Shown here in pieces: positions 1 to 7,887 of a DNA stretch of 35,217 bases (the first letter of the stretch is position 1; the number at the start of each line of letters is the position of its first letter). The DNA lies in the NCBI GenBank assembly GCA_022826865.1, contig JAJDUC010000070.1, positions 1 to 35,217 of the forward strand. Reading direction: 5' to 3'. The notes beneath the pieces were generated by a model. The model made no database searches. It was not told the DNA's origin and saw only the letters and a list, made by a program, of their open reading frames with translations. This DNA is from Anaerolineae bacterium. Its GTDB lineage: Bacteria > Chloroflexota > Anaerolineae > Aggregatilineales > Phototrophicaceae. The translations under genes were made by a program, and so were the position numbers.

Positions 1-12
1 ATTATGTAATCC

Positions 13-84
13 GTAGGGGCGTTTCGCTGAAACGCCCGCAATTTGCAGGCCATTTTCAACGGGCGTCTCACGAGACGCCCCTAC
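13..84. repeat. Hairpin-rich palindromic repeat
   Basis: A 72-bp element bounded by the inverted termini GTAGGGGCGT and ACGCCCCTAC. Each half is itself a hairpin: GGGCGTTTC/GAAACGCCC on the left and GGGCGTCTC/GAGACGCCC on the right. The right half recurs almost exactly at 24310-24334. It encodes nothing recognisable and looks like a non-autonomous, MITE-like or REP-like intergenic element. Confidence 0.7.
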
Positions 85-164
85 ATTTTCGCAATTTTCG
101 TAGCGAACCGCTCATTATGATTTTGATGCGATTGCCCTGGAATCGTGTACGAAATATGCCCTTT

Positions 165-352
165 TCTCAGTAGAATCAAGTTAGCCATGCGAAATTCAGC
201 ATAAGGTCGATATGTAGGGGCGATTCTGTGAATCGCCCGAAAATTCGCGCTTTTGTCGGCGGGCGATTCACAGAATCACCCCTACACCGTTCTTCAGATT
301 GTTGCATTACTTTCCTGATGTTACTTGTGTCCTTTGTGCCTTTGTGGTGAAG
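165..352 (+). repeat. Dispersed intergenic repeat, copy 1
   Basis: The core is an imperfect long hairpin at 214-285 (GTAGGGGCGATTCTGTG... to ...CACCCCTAC) containing two smaller hairpins. The flanks are also repeated: the left flank (tctcagtag... and cgaaattcagcataaggtcg) and the right flank (ccgttcttcagattgttgc..., then ttactttcctg) both recur in inverted orientation at 7438-7643. The right flank recurs again at 24335-24375. The right edge contains a 'cctttgtgcctttgtgg' tract. No open frame here looks real. Confidence 0.75.
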
Positions 353-432
353 TTGATTTTGGTTCATTGGAATTTCAACCGACTTCGATACACTACCGCG
401 GGCCAAGGCCTCTCTCGCCGGGCATAGCGCTG

Positions 433-441
433 TGCTATAAT
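433..441 (+). promoter_or_regulatory. Extended -10 promoter for the LCP gene
   Basis: TGC-TATAAT, a perfect -10 hexamer with the TGn extension, lies 55 bp before the LCP start codon. No good TTGACA-like -35 is seen at 16-18 bp, which is usual for extended -10 promoters. Transcription would begin near 448. Confidence 0.55.
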
Positions 442-496
442 GCGCGACTGTTTGGCCGGCTAGTCCAGCAGCCTCCGCGGCGGAAGGCGTCAAGTC

Positions 497-2032
497 ATGC
501 GCGTCCCCGGATGCTTAACCATCTTGCTTGCTTGCGGCGCGCTCGCGGGGGCAACTGCAATCTGCGCCTTCACCGGTTTCAGCCTGACGCAGCGGACAGT
601 CGTCGACTTGGCCGCGGCCGGCTTCGGCGTGGAAGAACCGCTGGAGACGCTGCGTTGCACGGTCAGCGCGCAATGCCGGCCCATTCCTGCCGCGCCTGAC
701 AGCGCTCCGCTGCTCGTGCTCACGGCTCAGGTCACGTCAGTAACACGGACGATTCCCGCCTTGGGCACGCCTTTGCCGGAGACAGCTCTCGTTGTCGAAC
801 CGCGGACGACAGCGCTCGCGCCGACGGCGGCGCCGACGAACTTGCCCGATATCGGCGAGCTGCCGCGTATCACCGATCCGCGTCAGATGCACATATTGCT
901 CTTGGGCATCGACCAGCGCAGCGCGACCGACAATGACGGACCCTACCGGACCGACACGATGATCTTGCTGAGCGTCAGCCCGGCGCGCAAATCTGTCGGC
1001 GTTTTGTCGCTGCCGCGCGATCTCTGGGTGGAAATCCCGGGTTTCGGACCCAGCCGCATCAATACCGCAAACAGTATAGGCGACGCCAATGCTTATCCCG
1101 GCGGCGGTGGGCCGGCGCTGGCCATGGAGACGATCGCGGCCAATTTCGGCGTTCGCGTCGATAAGTATCTCCTGGTCAATTTTGATGTCTTCACGTCGAT
1201 CGTTGATTTGCTGGCGCCGAATGGCGTGCCGATCAATGTATCGCAATTTATCGATGACCCGAATTACCCCGACGCCAATTATGGCACAATGCACATTCAG
1301 TTTCAGCCGGGCGAGCAGCGGATGGATGCCGAGACCCTGCTGCAATATGCGCGGACGCGCGCGACCGAAGGCGGCGATTTTGATCGCGCGCGGCGGCAGC
1401 AAGCCGTGCTGGACGCGGTGCGAGCGGAGGTGCTGAGCGCGGGCGGCATCATCAACTTCATCGCGCAGGCGCCAGCGCTCTGGGCTGAATTGCAGGGCAA
1501 CTACCGCAGCAACCTGGAACTAAACGATATCCTGGCCTTGGGCCACTTGATGGGTGAAATCAAGCGCGAGGACATTCGCTACCGCGTGGTCGATAATCTT
1601 TACGCCGCGCCCGGTCTCAGCCCGCAGGGCGATCAGGTGCTCTACCCCGATTTCACGTCCATACGAGACTTGATTCAGAACACCTTCTACTCGGGGACGC
1701 GGATGACGCTGGCGGACCTCAAGGCGCGGGCGGATGCGGAAGCGGCGCCGATCTACGTTTACAACGGCACAAATCTGCCGGGCCTGGCGGGCGCTACGCG
1801 CGAGTGGCTGCTGGCGCAGGGGCTGCTCGTCAGCGGGATTAACAACGACGTGACAATCGGGCGCAAACTGACCGAGATCGCGGAATACGGCCGCTACAAT
1901 TGGACGGCGCGTTACCTTGCCCGCCTGATGGGCTTGCCGGAAGATCGCATTGGGCAAAGCGGCGACGGTCGGATTGCCGCGGGCCTGCTGGTGCTGCTGG
2001 GCGAGGACGCGCGGGACATTGTTGAGGGATAG
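497..2032 (+). CDS. LytR-CpsA-Psr (LCP) family cell-wall protein
   Basis: A 511-residue exported protein. Residues 5-30 form a hydrophobic signal anchor, followed by a Pro/Thr-rich spacer to about 120. The LCP catalytic domain covers about 130-330: LLLGIDQR, then the RTD motif at 151-153, SLPRD at 171-175 and the basic FDRARRQQ segment that binds the pyrophosphate head group. A LytR_C domain follows at about 410-505 (IYVYNGTNLPGLA). LCP enzymes transfer undecaprenyl-pyrophosphate-linked glycopolymers to peptidoglycan outside the membrane; the particular polymer cannot be told from the sequence. ATG 497 follows GGAAGG with a spacing of about 9 nt. It stands alone behind its own extended -10 promoter. 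Confidence 0.9.
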   Translation: MRVPGCLTILLACGALAGATAICAFTGFSLTQRTVVDLAAAGFGVEEPLETLRCTVSAQCRPIPAAPDSAPLLVLTAQVTSVTRTIPALGTPLPETALVVEPRTTALAPTAAPTNLPDIGELPRITDPRQMHILLLGIDQRSATDNDGPYRTDTMILLSVSPARKSVGVLSLPRDLWVEIPGFGPSRINTANSIGDANAYPGGGGPALAMETIAANFGVRVDKYLLVNFDVFTSIVDLLAPNGVPINVSQFIDDPNYPDANYGTMHIQFQPGEQRMDAETLLQYARTRATEGGDFDRARRQQAVLDAVRAEVLSAGGIINFIAQAPALWAELQGNYRSNLELNDILALGHLMGEIKREDIRYRVVDNLYAAPGLSPQGDQVLYPDFTSIRDLIQNTFYSGTRMTLADLKARADAEAAPIYVYNGTNLPGLAGATREWLLAQGLLVSGINNDVTIGRKLTEIAEYGRYNWTARYLARLMGLPEDRIGQSGDGRIAAGLLVLLGEDARDIVEG

Positions 2033-2105
2033 CGGCATCGATTCGCGCCAATGGCGATAATCTTCTGCGAGTCGACTACATAGCATTTTGCTGTGAGACA
2101 TCTAT

Positions 2106-2111
2106 TATAAT
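2106..2111 (+). promoter_or_regulatory. -10 element for the ATPase/PIN pair
   Basis: A perfect TATAAT lies 29 bp before the ATPase start codon. No convincing -35 or TGn extension is present. It suggests that the pair is transcribed separately from the upstream LCP gene. Confidence 0.4.
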
Positions 2112-2140
2112 GAATGCACACTGTTTAAGGAGTGCCGGCC

Positions 2141-3490
2141 ATGCTTCGCAGAATCCGGCTGACCAATTTCAAATGCTGGAAAGAACTTGATATCGAGTTG
2201 GCGCCGATAACGCTGCTCTTCGGCGCAAATAGCTCGGGCAAGACGAGCGTGTTGCATAGTTTGCTGATGTTGAAGCAGACGGCTCGTGGAGTGGATCCCG
2301 GACAGCATATCAACTTCGGTGGTGGCAACCGTGATTATGTGGATTTGGGCAGCTATCGGGATGTGGTTGCTGAGCATAACGAAAAGAAGCGAATCGGCAT
2401 GCAGATGTCATGGAACACCAACACAACTATCTTCTTTGTTTCTGACAAACTCAAAGATAATGCGCGCCGCCTGAAGACCGTTACATACGACGTCGCCTGG
2501 GGCATCGACGAACATATAAACATTTTTAATCTGCGGTATGACGTGGAGTCTGTCGAGTCTCCACCTGAGTGGGTTGAAGTACGGCGTGAAGAAGCGAACA
2601 CCTACTTTCTGACGTCATCGTTTGCCGAACCTACTGACGAACCTGACAAGGTAGATGCGCCTAAGAGTTGTTATGTGCTGCCATGGACGGCACACCTTGG
2701 ATCGGGGAAGGAACATTTCGTATCGCTGGTGAATGTTAGCGGAGAGTTTGAACGCATCATTGATAAGATTCATCCAATTGGCCCGCTGCGGCGTCAACCC
2801 GAACGATACTATGCTCGAACCGGCGGCAAGCCAGAAATGATCGAACCCGACGGCGCAAACACCATTCAGGCACTTATTGCATCAGCAAGAGAAGATAATC
2901 ACCTGCTAGACCACACGACGCGGATATTGCAGGAAATGGATCTTGTCGAAGACTTTGACATCAAGCCGATTGACGAGAACCAGCGGCTATACGAAGCAAC
3001 GGCGACGGTCGGCGGCGTAAAGAGCCGACTTGTAGATGTTGGATTCGGCGTGTCGCAAGTCCTTCCGATTGTCGCGCTGCTGTTTTCCGCGCCCCCGGGG
3101 TCCATTGTACTGCTGGAACAACCAGAACTTCACTTGCATCCTAACGCCCAGAGCCTGCTGGCAGACCTGTTGCTACATGTTGCCGAAACGCGGGACTTGC
3201 AGCTCATCGTTGAAAGCCACAGCGAACATGTGCTCAGGCGCTTACAAGTGCGCGTCGCCGAGGGGAATTCCAAATTTGCGAATCCCGATAATATCAAGAT
3301 GTACTTCTGCGAGCCGGGCGAAGGCGGCTCGACCATATCCGAGGTTGAATTGGATCGCTTCGGCCAAATAGCCAACTGGCCCGACAAGTTCTTAGGCGAC
3401 ACTAGCGGCGAACTTCATACCATGGCGAAAGCGGCAATACGGCGTCGCCGCGAGGAACTCACGAATGGACAAAATAGTAGTCGACACTAA
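2141..3490 (+). CDS. AAA family ATPase, DUF3696/OLD-like
   Basis: A 449-residue SMC/ABC-type ATPase. It has the N-terminal motif RLTNFKCW, a Walker A GANSSGKT at residues 28-35, an ABC-signature-like GFGVSQVLP, a Walker B/D-loop VLLEQPELHLHP and an H-loop VESHSEH. The C-terminal tail (MAKAAIRRRRE) fits the DUF3696 family. An upstream GTG at 2132 is in frame, but ATG 2141 is preferred because AAGGAG at 2127-2132 then sits 8 nt away. The last 26 nt overlap the PIN gene, so the two are translationally coupled. Base composition is AT-richer than the surrounding genes, which suggests acquisition. ATPases of this class usually gate a partner nuclease; a defence or toxin role is inference only. Confidence 0.88.
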   Translation: MLRRIRLTNFKCWKELDIELAPITLLFGANSSGKTSVLHSLLMLKQTARGVDPGQHINFGGGNRDYVDLGSYRDVVAEHNEKKRIGMQMSWNTNTTIFFVSDKLKDNARRLKTVTYDVAWGIDEHINIFNLRYDVESVESPPEWVEVRREEANTYFLTSSFAEPTDEPDKVDAPKSCYVLPWTAHLGSGKEHFVSLVNVSGEFERIIDKIHPIGPLRRQPERYYARTGGKPEMIEPDGANTIQALIASAREDNHLLDHTTRILQEMDLVEDFDIKPIDENQRLYEATATVGGVKSRLVDVGFGVSQVLPIVALLFSAPPGSIVLLEQPELHLHPNAQSLLADLLLHVAETRDLQLIVESHSEHVLRRLQVRVAEGNSKFANPDNIKMYFCEPGEGGSTISEVELDRFGQIANWPDKFLGDTSGELHTMAKAAIRRRREELTNGQNSSRH

Positions 3491-3950
3491 TGTCTGGGTT
3501 ACCGCGGGAAAACTTGCCGCCGACGTGGAAACAATTGATGAATTAGATTGTGTCGAAGCTTGCATAGATTGGACTCAGGAGTTTATCGACGGAGATCTCA
3601 GACTTCTTGTGGATACGGACTCCAAGGTAGTCGACGAATACATGAATCACATTTCAAAAAGGAGATATCCAGATTCCAATCTTAACGAGCTGTACACAAA
3701 CATTTGGGAGCATATTGAGCCGATAAATATTCAGTTTGATGAGTCTGGCTATGCCCTCCTGCGATTGACTGTTTCCTTTCACGATCCGGCAGACAGAAAG
3801 TTTGTAGCCCTTGCGCTCGCCTGCGATCCCTATGCGCCGATCTACAATGCGGCCGACACAGACTGGGCAAGAGAACGCCAGAATTTGGAAATCCACGGGC
3901 TCACTGTTCACGAACTCTGTCCGGAGTACATCAAGAACAGAATAAAATAG
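3465..3950 (+). CDS. PIN-domain nuclease, partner of the upstream ATPase
   Basis: A 161-residue protein that opens with IVVDTNVW, the PIN-fold strand carrying D7 and the T8/N9 pair. Further acidic positions fit the fold: D57/E58 in VVDEYM, D110 in DPADRKFVALAL and D131/D133 near NAADTDW. PIN proteins are Mg2+-dependent ribonucleases, including VapC toxins. This one is a little longer than a typical VapC (about 130-140), and no small antitoxin gene lies beside it. Instead it overlaps the ATPase gene by 26 nt in another frame, with GAGGA at 3452-3456 as its RBS. The ATPase may therefore be its regulator. Target unknown. Confidence 0.8.
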   Translation: MDKIVVDTNVWVTAGKLAADVETIDELDCVEACIDWTQEFIDGDLRLLVDTDSKVVDEYMNHISKRRYPDSNLNELYTNIWEHIEPINIQFDESGYALLRLTVSFHDPADRKFVALALACDPYAPIYNAADTDWARERQNLEIHGLTVHELCPEYIKNRIK

Positions 3951-4022
3951 ACCTAGCCCCGCCTCTCGCCGCGCAGGCAACTCTTTCACACCCCATCCGC
4001 GCCGCTCGTCAACACGATGATA

Positions 4023-4031
4023 TGTTACAAT
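4023..4031 (+). promoter_or_regulatory. Extended -10 promoter for the FHA/sulfatase operon
   Basis: TGT-TACAAT, an extended -10, ends 34 bp before the FHA start codon. No clear -35 is present. Confidence 0.45.
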
Positions 4032-4065
4032 TATTGTTGAGACGTCGTACCGCAGGACGCGCAAG

Positions 4066-4791
4066 ATGGACGGAAGCGAAAGCAAGCCATTAGCCAAACT
4101 GGTTTGGCTGGATCCCTTCAAGGGCACAACGCAAGAGCGAATGATGCGCGATGGCGACGAAATCTCCATCGGACGTTCCGCCAGCAACGACATTAAAATC
4201 TCGGAAAGCCACATTTCACGCGAGCACGCGATCGTCGCTTGCCATGACGGGGTCTTCAGCATTGACGATGTTGGCAGCGCCAACGGGACCTTTGTCAACG
4301 GCGTGCAAATCTATGGCAAGAACGAGTTGAAGGTCGGCGACGAAATTCACCTCTTTGTTTCCGTTCTGCGGCTGCTATCAACGAGCGGCGAAGGCCCCAT
4401 CGACTCGGCGGAGCGGGTTGCCGCTGTCGCCGGCGACCGCGCCAGCCTGCGCATCACGCGCGGACCGCAGCAAGGTCAGATATTCGCCTTGCTCAAGGAA
4501 GAGTTATACATCGGACGCTCGACGCCAAACTCCAACTGGGAGATCGCGCTGCAGGACCCAACTGTTTCCCGCCCGCACGCTTTCCTGGTCAAAGAAAAAC
4601 AGCAGTGGAAGCTTTTTGATTTGGGCAGCATCAACGGCACCTCCGTCAACAGTCAGCCGGTGACGGGCGGCAAGGCGCAGATGCTGCGCGATGGCGATAG
4701 GATCATGTTCGGCGGAACCTTGACGGTCTTCCACATGGGTTTCCCCACTGCGCAGTCCGAACCTGAAAAAGGACAAAACGGCAAATCATGA
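4066..4791 (+). CDS. Tandem FHA-domain protein
   Basis: A 241-residue cytoplasmic protein made of two forkhead-associated domains. FHA1 (about 32-85) has ISIGRSASNDI, SHISREHA and GSANGTFVNG. FHA2 (about 145-200) has LYIGRSTPNSNWEI, TVSRPHA and GSINGTSVN. These are the conserved G-R, S-R-H and N-G elements that read phosphothreonine peptides. FHA2 has Pro where Glu is usual in SRxH, which is a mild deviation. No catalytic domain is visible, so it is probably an adaptor for Ser/Thr-kinase signalling. Its stop overlaps the sulfatase start (ATGA), an odd functional coupling. No kinase or phosphatase gene is present in the window. Confidence 0.88.
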   Translation: MDGSESKPLAKLVWLDPFKGTTQERMMRDGDEISIGRSASNDIKISESHISREHAIVACHDGVFSIDDVGSANGTFVNGVQIYGKNELKVGDEIHLFVSVLRLLSTSGEGPIDSAERVAAVAGDRASLRITRGPQQGQIFALLKEELYIGRSTPNSNWEIALQDPTVSRPHAFLVKEKQQWKLFDLGSINGTSVNSQPVTGGKAQMLRDGDRIMFGGTLTVFHMGFPTAQSEPEKGQNGKS

Positions 4792-6149
4792 GAAAACCAA
4801 ATATCATCTTAATCATCGCCGATGACATGGGTTACGGCGATTTTGGCATATTCAACGACCAGATCTCCTGCACGCCACATCTCGACGCGCTGGTGAACGA
4901 GGGCCTTTGCCTGACGCAGCATTATTCGGCGGCGCCGGTTTGCGCGCCAGCGCGGGCCGCATTGATGACCGGGCGCTACGCCCATCGCACCGGCAGCATC
5001 GATACGCTGGAAGCGCGGGGGCTTGACCGCCTGCGCCTTGAAGAACGCACGCTCGCGGACCTGCTGTGCGGGGCCGGCTACGCCACGGCTCTGGTCGGCA
5101 AGTGGCATAACGGCGCGCTCGATCGGCGTTATCACCCGACGGCGCGCGGCTTCGGGGAATTTGTCGGCTTTCAAGGCGGCTGGAATCCCTATTATCGCTA
5201 TCGGCTTGATCGTAACGGCAGCATAGAATATGGCGACCGGGACAATTATCTGACCGATGTTTTCACCGATGCCGCTATCGACTTCATCGAACGCCAGCGA
5301 GACGAGAGCTTCTTTTTGCAGCTGGCTTACAATGCGCCGCATTTTCCTCTGGAAGCGCCCGACGCCATCGCGCACAAGTACACGGCGATGGGCTTTAGCC
5401 TGGGCGTCAGCCTGCTCTACGCCATGATCGAGGTGATGGACGCCGGAATCGGGCGCATCATGGAGAAGCTTGATCAACTGGGCATCGCCGACAACAGCAT
5501 CCTGATCTTCACCAGCGACAACGGTCCGGCCCTCGGCGACTGGAATGGCTTTTCCCAGCGGCGCTTCAATTTTGGTTTCAATGGCGGCAAGGGCAATACC
5601 TACGAAGGCGGCATTCGCGTTCCCTTGATCATGCGCTGGCCTGATGGCCTGGATGGAAACAGACGCAGCGACGAGATGGCGCATTTCGCCGATTGGCTCC
5701 CCACCTTGCTTAACCTTGTCGCAGTGGATGCGCCGGAAGATCTGGCGCTGGACGGCGTGGATATCAGCGCCGCCTTGCGTGGCGAGCGCGGTGGAATCTA
5801 TCCGCAGCGCTTTTGGCAATGGAACCGCTATACACCGGTGGGCGCCTGCAATGCCGCCATGCGCGATGGCGACTGGAAATTGCTGCGCCCGCAAATCAAA
5901 GAGGCGATGGAAGTCAGCCCGCTGGATACCGCGCTTGACCACGACATCAAATATTTCCCCGAACACTTTGACGGCGTCATAAGCGAGCCGGCGCCGGAAC
6001 GGACCCTGCCCGAACCGCCGCCGGCGCTGCTATTCAACATTGCCGATGATCCCTACGAGCAGAACGATTTGGCGGCGCGGCGCCCACAAAAAGCGGCAGC
6101 CATGGAAGCGGAGCTGGAGCGTTGGTTCCTGGATGTGACGGGTATTTGA
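4788..6149 (+). CDS. Sulfatase (formylglycine type, arylsulfatase-like)
   Basis: A 453-residue type I sulfatase. The N-terminal metal-site motif is NIILIIADDMGYGD with D12 and D13. C52-A-P-A-R56 is the C-x-P-x-R signature whose Cys is oxidised to formylglycine. GKWHNG and TSDNGPALGDW give the Lys/His and Asp/Asn of the active site. No signal peptide is visible, so a cytoplasmic enzyme acting on an imported substrate is plausible. It starts within the stop of the FHA gene (4-nt overlap). The substrate is unknown; the next gene is a predicted glycosidase-type protein, so a sulfated glycan or sugar is the natural guess. A maturase (FGE or anSME) is not encoded in the window. Confidence 0.92.
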   Translation: MRKPNIILIIADDMGYGDFGIFNDQISCTPHLDALVNEGLCLTQHYSAAPVCAPARAALMTGRYAHRTGSIDTLEARGLDRLRLEERTLADLLCGAGYATALVGKWHNGALDRRYHPTARGFGEFVGFQGGWNPYYRYRLDRNGSIEYGDRDNYLTDVFTDAAIDFIERQRDESFFLQLAYNAPHFPLEAPDAIAHKYTAMGFSLGVSLLYAMIEVMDAGIGRIMEKLDQLGIADNSILIFTSDNGPALGDWNGFSQRRFNFGFNGGKGNTYEGGIRVPLIMRWPDGLDGNRRSDEMAHFADWLPTLLNLVAVDAPEDLALDGVDISAALRGERGGIYPQRFWQWNRYTPVGACNAAMRDGDWKLLRPQIKEAMEVSPLDTALDHDIKYFPEHFDGVISEPAPERTLPEPPPALLFNIADDPYEQNDLAARRPQKAAAMEAELERWFLDVTGI

Positions 6150-6323
6150 CCGCCCCTCGGCCTTGCGCGAATTTCAAGCGCCTGTGACCTCTAAAGGCGC
6201 CCGGAGCCTCGGTCGCCGCGCAACTTCAGACAAAATCCAGGCAGCGCGCGCTGCTTTGTTTGACCGCGGCAATGCGTTACAGTATGCGCACTTCACTTCT
6301 TAGAAGGACGGAAGGCAGGTCCA

Positions 6324-7412
6324 ATGATGTCGGTCTTGAACAATATGCTAGGCAATTTGGCGCAGTTAAGCGCGAGCGAATCCCGCTCGATCAGCGCGGA
6401 GAACCCGACCGGGGAAAAGGGCCGGGGCGGCATGTCCCTGGACGGGCCGGCGGCCGACAAAGCGCGGGAGCTGGGGCCGGGCTGGAAGATATCGCCCTAC
6501 GCGCCGCTGCCGGCCAACAGCGCGATAACGTTGGCGGACATCGAGGGGCCAGGCGTGATTCAGCACATTTGGATCACCAGCCGTCCCGAATACTGGCGCC
6601 GCATGATTCTGCGCTTTTACTGGGATGACGAAGAGACGCCTTCGGTCGAGGCGCCCTTCGGCGATTTCTTCTGCCAGGGCTGGGGCCGTTTCTGTCAGGT
6701 CAATTCGATCCCGGTTTCGGTCAACCCCAATGGCGGACTCAATTGCTATTGGCAGATGCCCTTCCGCCGGCGCTGCAAGATCACCCTCGAAAACCTCAGC
6801 CCGGACGATATTGATTGGGTTTATTATCAAATCGACTACGCGCTTGGCGACGTGCCGGAAGACAGCGCCTATCTGCACGCCCAATGGCGGCGCAGCAATC
6901 CCCTGCCCTACCAGGAGGTCCACACCCTGCTGGATGGCCTGCGCGGCGACGGCCAATATGTCGGCGCCTATATCGCTTGGGGCGTCAACAACACGGGCTG
7001 GTGGGGCGAAGGCGAGATCAAGCTCTATCTGGATGGCGACGACGACTTCCCCACGATCTGCGGGACGGGCACTGAAGATTATTTCGGCGGCGCCTGGAAC
7101 TTCGATGTCGACGGCCGCTATACCGAATTCAGCACGCCGTTTCTTGGCCTGCCGCAGGTGATCCGCCCCGATGGCCTGTATAGCAGCCAGCAGCGTTTCG
7201 GCATGTACCGCTGGCATGTGCTGGACCCGGTGCGCTTCCAAGCCGATCTGCGCGTGACGATTCAGGCCTTAGGCTGGCGCTCGCCGCTGGAGGGCGCGCG
7301 GCGTTATCTGCCGCTGCAAGACGACATCGCGTCGACTGCCTTCTGGTATCAGCGCGAGCCTCACGCGCCCTTCCCGCCGCCGCCAAGTCTCAATGAACTT
7401 GAAGTGATCTAG
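6324..7412 (+). CDS. DUF2961 / GH172-type protein
   Basis: A 362-residue protein of the DUF2961 family, now glycoside hydrolase family 172, whose characterised members act on difructose dianhydrides. Family segments are visible: GEKGRGGM near 30, GVIQHIWIT near 75, APFGDFFCQGWG near 112, GLNCYWQMPF near 137 and the diagnostic CGTGTEDYFGGAW near 250, which carries the conserved acidic residue. No signal peptide is seen. Tandem ATGs at 6324 and 6327 make the start ambiguous by one codon. It lies 174 nt after the sulfatase on the same strand, and the two may act on one carbohydrate. The exact substrate is not predictable. Confidence 0.87.
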   Translation: MMSVLNNMLGNLAQLSASESRSISAENPTGEKGRGGMSLDGPAADKARELGPGWKISPYAPLPANSAITLADIEGPGVIQHIWITSRPEYWRRMILRFYWDDEETPSVEAPFGDFFCQGWGRFCQVNSIPVSVNPNGGLNCYWQMPFRRRCKITLENLSPDDIDWVYYQIDYALGDVPEDSAYLHAQWRRSNPLPYQEVHTLLDGLRGDGQYVGAYIAWGVNNTGWWGEGEIKLYLDGDDDFPTICGTGTEDYFGGAWNFDVDGRYTEFSTPFLGLPQVIRPDGLYSSQQRFGMYRWHVLDPVRFQADLRVTIQALGWRSPLEGARRYLPLQDDIASTAFWYQREPHAPFPPPPSLNELEVI

Positions 7413-7437
7413 GCGGCTCGCTGCGCGTGGCGAGGAA

Positions 7438-7643
7438 AATAGCCACAGAGACACAGAAGTAACTCCAGGAAAGTAACGCAACATTCTAAAGAACGGTGTA
7501 GGGGCGATTCTGTGAATCGCCCGCCGACACTAGCGCGAATTTTCGGGCGACACACAGCCGCGCGTAGACACTGCGGATCAGTCGCCCCTACATATCGACC
7601 TTATGCTGAATTTCGCATGACTTACTTGCATTTACTGAGACAC
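7438..7643 (-). repeat. Dispersed intergenic repeat, copy 2 (inverted)
   Basis: Reverse-orientation copy of the 165-352 element. The order here is a 'ccacagagacacagaag' tract, ccaggaaagtaacgcaacattc, gaacggtgtaggggcg, then cccctacatatcgacc, ttatgctgaatttcgcatg and tactgaga. The core hairpin is rearranged: its right arm is replaced by a diverged stretch (7544-7580) before the terminal GCCCCTAC. The sequence then differs enough that hairpin pairing is only partial. Confidence 0.7.
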
Positions 7644-7887
7644 AGAGTTTTCTTCCTGGTCGCGTCATAGCTGCGGCTGCCACAGGAGGCAATTGCACCG
7701 GCGGCAATCGAAACGATTGGGCGAGGCAGACGGGCGAGCCACGGTCTCGCCCCTGCATTTTCTCCTGTTTGCGATACGACTCTCTTGTAAGAGCCAAGTC
7801 GTAAGATACGAGCGGCTGTGGTAAAACAGGCTGGACAAGCCTTTCACTTTCCAATGTTCTGAACCGAAGCGAGAAACAGGAAATCCT
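7644..7887. other. Intergenic leader of the Ldh gene
   Basis: The 244 bp after the repeat hold no convincing gene. A weak relative of the repeat hairpin is seen at 7723-7753 (gggcgagccacggtctcgcccc). Small stem-loops (CTCTtgtaAGAG near 7783) are present. AGGAAAT just before 7888 serves as the RBS of the dehydrogenase gene. Confidence 0.4.

Noticed and set aside
3465..3950. A VapC toxin of a VapBC system
   Set aside because: No VapB-like gene lies upstream. The overlapping partner is a large ATPase and the PIN protein is longer than usual.
4809..5966. A 385-codon antisense frame across the sulfatase gene
   Set aside because: The sulfatase frame has complete catalytic motifs. The antisense product has no recognisable fold and reflects GC-rich codon bias.
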